The notes below the pieces were generated by a model. The model did no database searches and was not told where the DNA came from. It was given only the letters and a program-made list of their open reading frames with translations. The translations under genes were made by a program, and so were the position numbers. Shown one piece after another: positions 1 to 6,281 of a DNA stretch of 7,333 bases. Source of the stretch: an uncultured Bacilli bacterium (lineage in GTDB: Bacteria > Bacillota_I > Bacilli_A > RF39 > UBA660); contig CANUCD010000049.1 in assembly GCA_947856335.1 (NCBI GenBank), positions 1-7,333 of the forward strand. Reading direction: 5' to 3'. Every line of letters starts with the position of its first letter. The first letter of the stretch is position 1.

Positions 1-2
1 GA

Positions 3-26
3 AATAGACGAAGTAATTCGCCTATT
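3..26 (-). terminator. Hairpin terminator candidate after the permease gene, at window edge
   Basis: Minus-strand bases 26-17 pair with 12-3 as a ten-base stem with one G-U (21/8) around a four-base loop (16-13), and the 5' arm includes the permease TAG stop. A T-tract for the minus strand would fall outside the window; only three Ts are visible. On the plus strand the same hairpin is followed by CTTTATTTTTT (27-37), so it could also stop a convergent gene coming from the left. Confidence 0.55.
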
Positions 27-1317
27 CTTTATTTTTTAGAGATTTAAACATCTTGCGCCATAACTTACTAGATGAATAATTAAGAATTCCTACTTTATAA
101 ATACGTAGTCCATATTCATATAATAAGTAAGATGCTATAACAGTTAAGAGAGTTGATATGCCTAGTCCTACTAAACTTATTTCTCCTATTAAGTATAAAG
201 GAGGTGCTATCATAACTGATAAAAGGGGAATATAAGCTAGTATTTCTATAAAGATTGAACCATCAAACATAACAGCCATTAAAGCCACATAATACCCTAC
301 CATCATAATAATCATAAGGGGTGTTTGCAGTTGTTGGAAATCCTCGATATTTGTTGTCATGCTGGCAAGTACTGAGGCAACAATCGCATAAGCAATAAAG
401 CTTGCTATAAAAAGTATTATCAAAATAACACTTCCCCTAGCTAGTAAAGTAAATATTCCTGCATCACTAAGCATGGTAATTATTTGGCTAAACATACCAC
501 TTGAAGCAATAGTAGAAGCACTTGAGAGAATACTTCTTAAAAACATAGCTATTCCCATATAAATAAGTAGTAATATTCCTTGAATTAAAACATAGGATAT
601 GGCTGCAACTACTTTAGATAAAAAATGGGTTTTAGCAGGAACTGATGAGATAATAATCTCCATTCCCCTACTAGTTTTTTCATCGTTTATTTCAGCACCA
701 AGCATTTGTACCATTGTTACAATTAGAATGAAGAACGGAACAATTAAAACAGTCGTTACAATAGAACCAACATTTTGCTTTGTTGTATTATCTTGAGCTT
801 CTTCATTTAATATTTTCTCACTAATTTCTACTGGACTGGATAAGGAAGTGATTTCTTCTTGGGTTAGACCACTTGTTTTCAAAACAAGTTCACTTTTGAC
901 TACATTCATTGTATTTACAACCATTTCATATGTTGTTCTAGAAATAGTATCAAAAGAAATAATTTCACCCTCTAAGTAATTAGTATCAGATTTTTTTAAT
1001 ACTACTACTACTTCATCATCTATTTTATCTTCTTGCTTGATTATCGAATTATCTAAAATTATTTCATATTCTTCGCTTTCCATTTCCTTGGCTAAAGAAT
1101 TAAAATATGTTTTAAAAGTATCATAACTTCCAACTTCATCTACAACAACTATTTTTTCTTTATCTTCAAAATCTCCACCAAATAAATTGATAAGATAATC
1201 CATATTTACTAAAAAAACTAATAATATTAGCAATAAAACATTTACAATTTTAAACCATTTGGTATCAATTTTCTTTTTCAAACTATATTTTACTAAATAT
1301 TTAAACTTATTTTTCAT
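22..1317 (-). CDS. ABC-2 type exporter permease, NatB-like
   Basis: Membrane subunit partnered with the NatA-like ATPase. From ATG 1317 it has 431 residues. One N-terminal membrane helix (about 24-40) is followed by an external domain of about 140 residues (about 47-183), then further hydrophobic segments near 184-206, 238-260, 296-318, 332-351, 355-376 and 379-400; this is the NatB/ABC-2 layout. EKTSRGMEIIISS just after the second helix (from about 213) is the family's cytoplasmic coupling motif. I chose ATG 1317 because AGGTG lies six bases upstream; an in-frame GTG at 1326 falls inside that SD. The basic tail LWRKMFKSLKNK suits a cytoplasmic C-terminus. The export substrate is unknown: sodium, a peptide or a drug are all possible. 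The gene ends just before a hairpin at the window edge. Confidence 0.88.
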   Translation of the reverse strand: MKNKFKYLVKYSLKKKIDTKWFKIVNVLLLILLVFLVNMDYLINLFGGDFEDKEKIVVVDEVGSYDTFKTYFNSLAKEMESEEYEIILDNSIIKQEDKIDDEVVVVLKKSDTNYLEGEIISFDTISRTTYEMVVNTMNVVKSELVLKTSGLTQEEITSLSSPVEISEKILNEEAQDNTTKQNVGSIVTTVLIVPFFILIVTMVQMLGAEINDEKTSRGMEIIISSVPAKTHFLSKVVAAISYVLIQGILLLIYMGIAMFLRSILSSASTIASSGMFSQIITMLSDAGIFTLLARGSVILIILFIASFIAYAIVASVLASMTTNIEDFQQLQTPLMIIMMVGYYVALMAVMFDGSIFIEILAYIPLLSVMIAPPLYLIGEISLVGLGISTLLTVIASYLLYEYGLRIYKVGILNYSSSKLWRKMFKSLKNKE

Positions 1318-2206
1318 AACTAACACCTACTAAATTTACAAATATTTCATTAAGAGATGCATCTTCTACTATAAACTTTGTAATATTATTCCCCTTTTTT
1401 ACTATTTTAAAGACACTATCTATATACTCATCACTTTCAATCTTTACAATAATATCTAAAGATTCTTTATTTACTTCTATAACTCCATTACATTTAGATA
1501 AGCTCTCAATATCAACATCACCGTTAATACGTATTACTTTTTTGCGATAATTCTTTTTAATTTCTTTTAGGGAGCCACTTAAGACCGTTTTGCCCTTTAA
1601 TAAAATAACTAGCTTTTCACAAAACATTTCGACATGTTCCATGCGATGGGAGGAAAAAATAATCATTTTCCCCTTTTCTTTAAATTCTCTTATGGCACTC
1701 ATAAAAAGCTCGACATTGATAGGATCTAACCCAGTAAATGGTTCATCTAATACTAATAAATCAGGTTCATGAATAATAGCAGTGATAAATTGTATTTTTT
1801 GTTGATTTCCTTTGGATAATTCTTTTATTTTACGGTCTTTATATGAAGAAATATTAAAACGTTCTAACCAATAATCTAATTTTTTTAGAATATCAGGTTC
1901 TTTCATTCCTTTAAGAGTTGCATAATATATTACTTGATCTTTTACAGTAAGTTTAGTAAGCAAGCTTCTTTCTTCAGTTAAAAAGCCAATTTTTTCACTT
2001 ACGTTATAACCTACACTCTTACCATCTAAGGTGATTTTTCCTTTTGTTGGTTCAAGTAGACTCATAATCATTCGAAAAGTTGTTGTTTTACCTGCTCCAT
2101 TTACACCTAATAAGCCAAATATTTCACCGTGATGAACTTCAAAAGATAAATCATCAACAGCTAAAACATCTCCATAATATTTTGTTACATTTTCTACTTT
2201 TAACAT
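1307..2206 (-). CDS. ABC-2 type exporter ATP-binding protein, NatA-like
   Basis: This is the nucleotide-binding subunit that powers the exporter together with the overlapping permease. Over 299 residues the motifs stand in order: Walker A GVNGAGKTT (34-42), the NatA-type FLTEERSLL at 75-83 in place of a Q-loop Gln, the signature LSKGNQQK (130-137), Walker B LLVLDEP (150-156), D-loop GLD (159-161) and H-loop His187 in SSHRME. LSKGNQQK is characteristic of the NatA/DrrA-like group. Residues beyond about 215 form the extra C-terminal domain seen in NatA-type ATPases. GAGGT about seven bases upstream supports ATG 2206. Its last codons overlap the first codons of the permease by 11 bases, indicating coupled translation and equal supply. 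NatAB of Bacillus exports sodium; many relatives export peptides or drugs, and no nearby gene names the substrate here. Confidence 0.92.
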   Translation of the reverse strand: MLKVENVTKYYGDVLAVDDLSFEVHHGEIFGLLGVNGAGKTTTFRMIMSLLEPTKGKITLDGKSVGYNVSEKIGFLTEERSLLTKLTVKDQVIYYATLKGMKEPDILKKLDYWLERFNISSYKDRKIKELSKGNQQKIQFITAIIHEPDLLVLDEPFTGLDPINVELFMSAIREFKEKGKMIIFSSHRMEHVEMFCEKLVILLKGKTVLSGSLKEIKKNYRKKVIRINGDVDIESLSKCNGVIEVNKESLDIIVKIESDEYIDSVFKIVKKGNNITKFIVEDASLNEIFVNLVGVSYEK

Positions 2207-2234
2207 ATTCTTACCTCACTAACAATATTATTTT

Positions 2235-2264
2235 ATCATAAAACTAAGTTTTTTTATCTTTAAA
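2235..2264 (-). promoter_or_regulatory. Candidate promoter of the ABC exporter operon
   Basis: On the minus strand TTTAAA (2264-2259) and TATGAT (2240-2235) are separated by 18 bases, matching four of six and five of six consensus positions of a housekeeping promoter. The predicted start near 2228 gives a leader of about 20 bases that holds the GAGGT of the ATPase gene. A 6+1+6 inverted repeat (AAAACT-T-AGTTTT, 2252-2240) overlaps the spacer and could be an operator, but in such AT-rich DNA it may be chance. Confidence 0.45.
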
Positions 2265-2274
2265 TTTTATGCTT

Positions 2275-2925
2275 TTACATATTTATTTTTAATAAGTGAT
2301 TAAATTCTTTGGGAACATTAGCAATAAATACATATTCTTTATTTTCAATAATAACTTTTAATTTATAGGCATGTAAGCATAATCTTTTTAGGGGATTTAA
2401 AGTGCTTTTATATTTTTTATCGCCAATAATTGGGTGTCCTAGAGAAGAAAAGGCAACTCTTATTTGATTTTTTTTGCCTGTTTTAATCCATACTCTAACA
2501 ACAGTCATTTTCTTGGTTTTTTTAATAACTTCATATTCAGTTTGAGCATAGTGATCATTTTTATTATTGGTAACATATACCATGTTGGTTTTATCCTCAT
2601 GTAAGTACTGTTTAATAATCCCTTGGTTTTTATCTAAATTACCTTCTAAAATAGCTATATATTCTCTTATTGTGTAATCATTCCAATTACTTTGTAGTTC
2701 TTTTTTGATTTTTTCTTTCTTGGCAAATAATAAAACTCCTGAAGTATCTTTATCTAGACGATGAACTATAAATATTTTGTTTGACTTATGTTTCTTTTTT
2801 ACATATTCTCTAGCCATTTCATAAATTGTCGTAGCATTTGAATTATCACGAATGGTAAGCATATGAGACGGTTTATTTACAACTAATATATTTTCATCTT
2901 CATATAAAATATCTAATTTCTTCAT
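2275..2925 (-). CDS. RluA-family pseudouridine synthase
   Basis: The enzyme converts uridine to pseudouridine in rRNA or tRNA. From ATG 2925 it has 216 residues, the size of short RluA enzymes, and no N-terminal S4 domain, unlike the larger RluD type of about 300 residues. The active-site motif HRLDKDTSG runs from 55 to 63 with catalytic Asp58. TGKKNQIR at 149-156 and GHPIIGDKKY near 163-172 are the other family motifs, and LCLHAY near 182-187 is the late conserved block. Target position is unknown. A GTG at 2934 is in frame and would add three residues; I prefer ATG 2925, but neither has a real SD (only GTGAT, seven bases before the ATG). An extended -10 just upstream places the predicted transcript start at or near the GTG, so the message may be leaderless. 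It is 68 bp upstream of the ABC ATPase, in the same direction, with a separate promoter candidate between. Confidence 0.9.
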   Translation of the reverse strand: MKKLDILYEDENILVVNKPSHMLTIRDNSNATTIYEMAREYVKKKHKSNKIFIVHRLDKDTSGVLLFAKKEKIKKELQSNWNDYTIREYIAILEGNLDKNQGIIKQYLHEDKTNMVYVTNNKNDHYAQTEYEVIKKTKKMTVVRVWIKTGKKNQIRVAFSSLGHPIIGDKKYKSTLNPLKRLCLHAYKLKVIIENKEYVFIANVPKEFNHLLKINM

Positions 2926-2940
2926 AAATATCACAAAACA

Positions 2941-2949
2941 ATTATAACA
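2941..2949 (-). promoter_or_regulatory. Extended -10 promoter of the pseudouridine synthase gene
   Basis: The minus strand at 2949-2941 reads TGTTATAAT, a full TGnTATAAT extended -10, in the 48-bp gap between the RhuM-Fic stop and the synthase start. The -35 zone is a T-rich run (about 2969-2964) with no TTGACA, which extended -10 promoters do not strictly need. The predicted start point is about 2934. Confidence 0.6.
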
Positions 2950-2973
2950 TATTTAGAAAATTAAAAAAATAAA

Positions 2974-3927
2974 TTACACTAAAAAATTCATGATTAAATG
3001 AATGAGTAACTTCCTTTCTTCGGGATTTGATTGGGCAATTAAAAGAGTTAGTGATGCAAGAGTATTGTTATCAATAATTGCTTTATTATCTTTGTATAAT
3101 ATATTATAAAACTGTAGAAAGTAGATGAATAATGTAGCAGCGATTCTTTTGTTACCATCAATAAAAACATGATCTTTAACACAAGAATATAAAAAATTAG
3201 CTGCTTTTTCCTCAATACTTAAATAGATGTCATTTCCATCAAATGTTTGATAAATATTATTTATTATACTTTCTAAACCATTATCTCTTTCTAGGGCAAA
3301 TAAATCACTTGTTTCATTAAATTTTAAAGTTTTTATAATGTCTATACAGTTTTTATAGGTGATTTTGTCTTTACTTATATTACCTCTTGGTTTATCTAAT
3401 GATTTATGGTCATAATCGTCTAATAAATGAAGAGATTTGGTATATTTTTGTAATACTTTAATTATATCACTTGCTTTAGAATTATCAAAAGCTTCTAAAT
3501 TACGACTAGCAATATCAATAATTTGAACTGTTTTTTGTAAATGTTCTAGTCTTTTTTCATTTATTGAATATCCTTTTAGTAGGGCATCTTTCAAAATTTT
3601 ATTTGCCCATTTTCTAAAAATGATACCATTTTTTGATTTAACACGATACCCTATAGATATAATCATATCTAGGTTATAAAAGGTAACTTCTTTAGTTTGA
3701 GTTTTATTTGCTATAGCACCATGTTTAGTGGTTGTTGCAAAATTTGCAACTACCAATTCATTTTTCAATTCTTCTTCTAAGGCATTTTTAATATGACGAG
3801 AAATTACTGATTTGTCCCTAGCAAATAATTTTGCCATTTGCTCTAGTGATAACCAGACAGTCTCATCTTTTACATTAACTTCTAACTTAACATCTTGATT
3901 TTCAAATATTATAATTTCATTATTCAT
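2974..3927 (-). CDS. RhuM-Fic/Doc fusion protein, possible self-contained toxin
   Basis: A 317-residue protein in two parts. Residues about 10-130 match the Virulence_RhuM family: a WLSLEQMAKLFARDKS helix-turn-helix-like start (25-40), SRHIKN at 43-48, then FYNLDMIISIGYRV (83-96), a FRKWAN segment (104-109), and KGYSINEKRLEHL. Residues about 185-317 form a Fic domain with the active motif HVFIDGNKRIA at 253-263; His253, Asp257, Asn259, Lys260 and Arg261 are all present. Lys in place of the second Gly of HxFx(D/E)GNGR is the Doc pattern; phage P1 Doc phosphorylates EF-Tu rather than adding AMP, so kinase-like activity is plausible but inferred. No Phd-like antitoxin lies beside it, and I found no clear [ST]xxxE[GN] inhibitory helix. 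RhuM may bind DNA or partners and regulate the toxin part. GGGAGGT six bases before ATG 3927 fixes the start. Flanks are housekeeping genes, and the gene sits between a terminator and another promoter, so it looks monocistronic. Alternative: an anti-phage or regulatory protein rather than a toxin. Confidence 0.85.
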   Translation of the reverse strand: MNNEIIIFENQDVKLEVNVKDETVWLSLEQMAKLFARDKSVISRHIKNALEEELKNELVVANFATTTKHGAIANKTQTKEVTFYNLDMIISIGYRVKSKNGIIFRKWANKILKDALLKGYSINEKRLEHLQKTVQIIDIASRNLEAFDNSKASDIIKVLQKYTKSLHLLDDYDHKSLDKPRGNISKDKITYKNCIDIIKTLKFNETSDLFALERDNGLESIINNIYQTFDGNDIYLSIEEKAANFLYSCVKDHVFIDGNKRIAATLFIYFLQFYNILYKDNKAIIDNNTLASLTLLIAQSNPEERKLLIHLIMNFLV

Positions 3928-3946
3928 CTTAAAACCTCCCCGTAAA

Positions 3947-3952
3947 ATTATA
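3947..3952 (-). promoter_or_regulatory. Candidate -10 element for the RhuM-Fic gene
   Basis: On the minus strand 3952-3947 reads TATAAT, a perfect -10, in the only spacer upstream of the gene after the operon terminator. No recognisable -35 occurs 16-18 bases upstream, and the AT-rich spacer makes chance matches likely; a second possible box (TATAAA) lies at 3960-3955. If the first is used, transcription would start near 3940, immediately at the SD, giving a leader of about 13 bases. Confidence 0.35.
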
Positions 3953-4035
3953 TATTTATACTTTCTACTACTATTTATTACTCATCACTTGCTATTTTCC
4001 TTTTTTAAATATTTTATTTTACGAAAAATTGACGC

Positions 4036-4069
4036 AAAAAAAATCTATTAGATTTACTAACAGATTTTT
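4036..4069 (-). terminator. Rho-independent terminator of the FIST-ALDH-SDR operon
   Basis: Read on the minus strand, bases 4069-4057 pair with 4051-4039 as a 13-bp stem (twelve Watson-Crick pairs and one G-U at 4061/4047) around a five-base loop, and the 3' arm runs into eight consecutive Ts (4043-4036). The 5' arm overlaps the TAA stop of the reductase gene. The stem is A/T-rich, so it is less stable than a typical terminator, but the position directly after the last operon gene supports the call. Confidence 0.8.
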
Positions 4070-4826
4070 ATACACAAGTATATCCACCATCAACTGGTAA
4101 TATTGCACCTGTAACGTAGCTTGCCTCAGCACTTCCTAGGAATATAGCAGCTGCATTTAATTCTCCCTCATGACCATATCTGCCAAGAGGAACTGTCGAT
4201 TTCATATATGCTGTAAATGAATCGGTTATTAGGGTTTCATGAGTAAGTTCCGTATCAAAATAACCAGGGCAAATAGCATTACATGTAATACCATATTTAG
4301 CAAGTTCAGCTGCTACGGCACGAGTAAAGTTTACTACTCCACCCTTACTTGTATGATAAGCAACTGTATCCATCGCCATATTTCCTACTAGACCATACAT
4401 AGAAGCAATATTGATAATTCTTCCATAATTATTTTCTTTCATAATACCTGCAAAAGCTCTTGTGACATAAAATAAGCTTGTCATATCAGTTTTAATAGTA
4501 AAATCCCAATCTTCGTCTGTCATATCTAGAACACCAGCATTTTTAGCACTTCCGGCACAGTTTACTAAAACATCGACTTTTTTATATTTATCTTTAACTT
4601 CTTTTGCTGCAGCATTTACACTTTTTACATCTGTTACATCACATCGAATTGGTAAAGCTTCAGCTCCTAAGGCGCGTATTTCCTCTGCTACTGCTTCTAA
4701 CTTTTCCATACGTCTTGCTGTAATTACAACAGTTGCTCCAGCACGAGCATATCCTAAAGCCATTTGTCTACCAAGTCCTGAAGAAGCTCCAGATACTACG
4801 ACAATTCTTCCTTTATAATCAAACAT
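4068..4826 (-). CDS. SDR family oxidoreductase, gluconate 5-dehydrogenase-like
   Basis: A classical short-chain dehydrogenase/reductase of 252 residues, the usual length, interconverting an alcohol and a ketone with NAD(P)H. Visible motifs: cofactor loop SGASSGLG at 12-19 (Ser replaces the usual Thr), NADP-favouring Arg38-Arg39 after the second strand, NCAG at 89-92, Ser142, and Tyr157-x3-Lys161 as the catalytic triad. Asp114 stands where the extended tetrad usually has Asn. The C-terminal half, with PGYFDTELT near 187, PLGRYG at 213-218 and VDGGYT at the end, reads like gluconate 5-dehydrogenases (IdnO type); FabG-like reductases are the main alternative, and substrate is not assigned. I chose ATG 4826 because AGGAGG lies six bases upstream; the longer reading from ATG 4850 starts inside the aldehyde dehydrogenase gene and lacks an SD. 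It is the last gene of the operon, and its stop codon lies at the foot of the terminator hairpin. Confidence 0.9.
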   Translation of the reverse strand: MFDYKGRIVVVSGASSGLGRQMALGYARAGATVVITARRMEKLEAVAEEIRALGAEALPIRCDVTDVKSVNAAAKEVKDKYKKVDVLVNCAGSAKNAGVLDMTDEDWDFTIKTDMTSLFYVTRAFAGIMKENNYGRIINIASMYGLVGNMAMDTVAYHTSKGGVVNFTRAVAAELAKYGITCNAICPGYFDTELTHETLITDSFTAYMKSTVPLGRYGHEGELNAAAIFLGSAEASYVTGAILPVDGGYTCV

Positions 4827-4836
4827 TATATTCCTC

Positions 4837-6273
4837 CTATTTTGTAACATTTTTTAAAATAACGGTTTTAGTTCGAGACATCTCTTTTAAGGTGGTCATA
4901 ATTCCTTCATTTCCAATTCCTGAATATTTCCATCCACCAAATGGTTGTTCAAATGATCTAAAGAATGAGGCACCATTGATAACAAAGCCACCACATTCCA
5001 TAGCTTCACTAACTTTAATAGCTTTACTAATATCTTTGGTAATAATTGAACCAGATAGACCATATATCGAATTATTAGCTATCTTTATGGCATCTTCTAT
5101 ATTATCAAAACCAATTACAGGAATAACAGGGCCAAATATTTCCATATCTTTTGCTACTTCCATATCTGGAGTAACGTTATCTAAAATGGTTGGTTCATAA
5201 AAAGCACCATTACGTTTACCACCACAAACAAGGGTTGCACCTGCCTTAATCGTTTCACTTACTTGACGCTCTACTTCAATAGCTGCTTCTTCGCTTACTA
5301 GGCAACCAATATCGGTAGACATATCCTGTGGGTTTCCTTGCTTTAAAGAGTGAATCTTATCAGTCATTTTTTTAATAAATTCATCTTTAATAGAATTTTC
5401 AACTAAAAATCTTTTTGATGCACAGCAAACTTGACCAGTATTATAAAGTCTTCCCCAAACAGTTTCTTCAATTGCTAAATCTATATCGCCATCAGCACAT
5501 ATTATAAATGCATCATTTCCACCTAGTTCTAGAGAGCTATGAGCACAATGTTCAGCACAATTTTTAGCAGCATCAATTCCTGCAGCAGTAGAACCAGTAA
5601 GACTTACCATATCAACTTTTTTACTACTTGTAAGAGTTTTACCAACAACAGAGCCACTTCCGTGAACTACACTAATAATTCCTGCTGGAACTCCTGCCTC
5701 AACAAGTAATTCAACATATCTTGTTAGAGTAAGTGGATTGATACTAGCAGGTTTTAAGATAACAGCATTCCCCATCAATAATGCAGGTGGTACTTTATTG
5801 ATAAAAATATCACTTGGGAAATTAAAAGGGATAATAGCTACTACTACACCTAAAGGTTGTTGAATCGTATATTGAATCGTATTTTCTTGACCTTTTTCTG
5901 TACCTCTATAAATAATATTTCCGTATTCATGTTTTACTTTTTCAACATATCCTGGAACACCAATTCCTATATTTGCTATTTCATTATAGGCTTCTTTAAT
6001 TGGTTTACCTGTTTCTTTTGATAAAAGCATAGCTAGTTCATCTTTATTTTCTTCTACTAGTTCAGCAAATTTAGATAATATTTCACACCTTTCTACGACT
6101 GATTTTTTCTCCCAATCCTTTTGATGTTCATCAGCATAGTCGATTGCTCTTTCTACATCTTCTTTGGTTAAGCTTGGAACAGTATCAATTAGTTCATTGG
6201 TGGCAGGGTTATATACTTCAATAACCTTGTTATCGCTTGAATCACACCATTTATTTCCAATTAAACTTTTCAT
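4837..6273 (-). CDS. NAD(P)-dependent aldehyde dehydrogenase, non-acylating type
   Basis: This is a cytosolic aldehyde dehydrogenase of 478 residues, full length for the family, oxidising an aldehyde to a carboxylate with NAD(P)+. Visible signature residues: oxyanion-hole Asn151 in PFNFP, Lys174 in ILKPAS, the Rossmann TGST at 226-229, general-base Glu249 in LELGGN, catalytic Cys283 in GQVCCASKR, and Glu378 in EIFGPV. The retained Glu249 argues for hydrolytic rather than CoA-acylating chemistry. Ser177 sits where NAD-preferring enzymes usually have Glu, so NADP+ use is possible (inference). The NTGQVCCASKR region looks most like succinate-semialdehyde or lactaldehyde dehydrogenase relatives, but the substrate cannot be assigned. 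A C239/H242/C243/H245 cluster precedes Glu249 and is unusual. The start ATG at 6273 has AGGAGG only four bases upstream, overlapping the TAG stop of the FIST gene, which implies translational coupling. The stop likewise overlaps the SD of the downstream reductase. Confidence 0.93.
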   Translation of the reverse strand: MKSLIGNKWCDSSDNKVIEVYNPATNELIDTVPSLTKEDVERAIDYADEHQKDWEKKSVVERCEILSKFAELVEENKDELAMLLSKETGKPIKEAYNEIANIGIGVPGYVEKVKHEYGNIIYRGTEKGQENTIQYTIQQPLGVVVAIIPFNFPSDIFINKVPPALLMGNAVILKPASINPLTLTRYVELLVEAGVPAGIISVVHGSGSVVGKTLTSSKKVDMVSLTGSTAAGIDAAKNCAEHCAHSSLELGGNDAFIICADGDIDLAIEETVWGRLYNTGQVCCASKRFLVENSIKDEFIKKMTDKIHSLKQGNPQDMSTDIGCLVSEEAAIEVERQVSETIKAGATLVCGGKRNGAFYEPTILDNVTPDMEVAKDMEIFGPVIPVIGFDNIEDAIKIANNSIYGLSGSIITKDISKAIKVSEAMECGGFVINGASFFRSFEQPFGGWKYSGIGNEGIMTTLKEMSRTKTVILKNVTK

Positions 6274-6281
6274 AAAACCTC

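Noticed and set aside
599..796. Plus-strand open frame opposite the permease gene
   Set aside because: It is a shadow of a membrane-protein gene, with no SD and no recognisable domain. The plus-strand frames at 1590-1772, 4733-5200 and 6164-6367 were rejected on the same grounds.
1315..1326. GTG start at 1326 for the permease
   Set aside because: The GTG lies within the AGGTG that serves as SD for ATG 1317; no SD precedes it.
2926..2973. Terminator after the RhuM-Fic gene
   Set aside because: The stretch is T-rich but I could not fold a convincing stem before the T runs, so read-through into the synthase gene remains possible.
3490..3507. Fic self-inhibitory motif at residues 141-146 (SRNLEA)
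   Set aside because: It has the SxxxE spacing but Ala instead of Gly/Asn at the last place, and such short patterns arise often by chance.
4827..4850. Longer reductase start at ATG 4850
   Set aside because: It begins inside the aldehyde dehydrogenase gene without an SD, and the SDR fold begins directly after ATG 4826, which has a full AGGAGG.
4837..6273. Microcompartment-type CoA-acylating aldehyde dehydrogenase
   Set aside because: The general-base Glu of LELGGN is present, which CoA-acylating enzymes lack, and no shell-protein gene is in the window.
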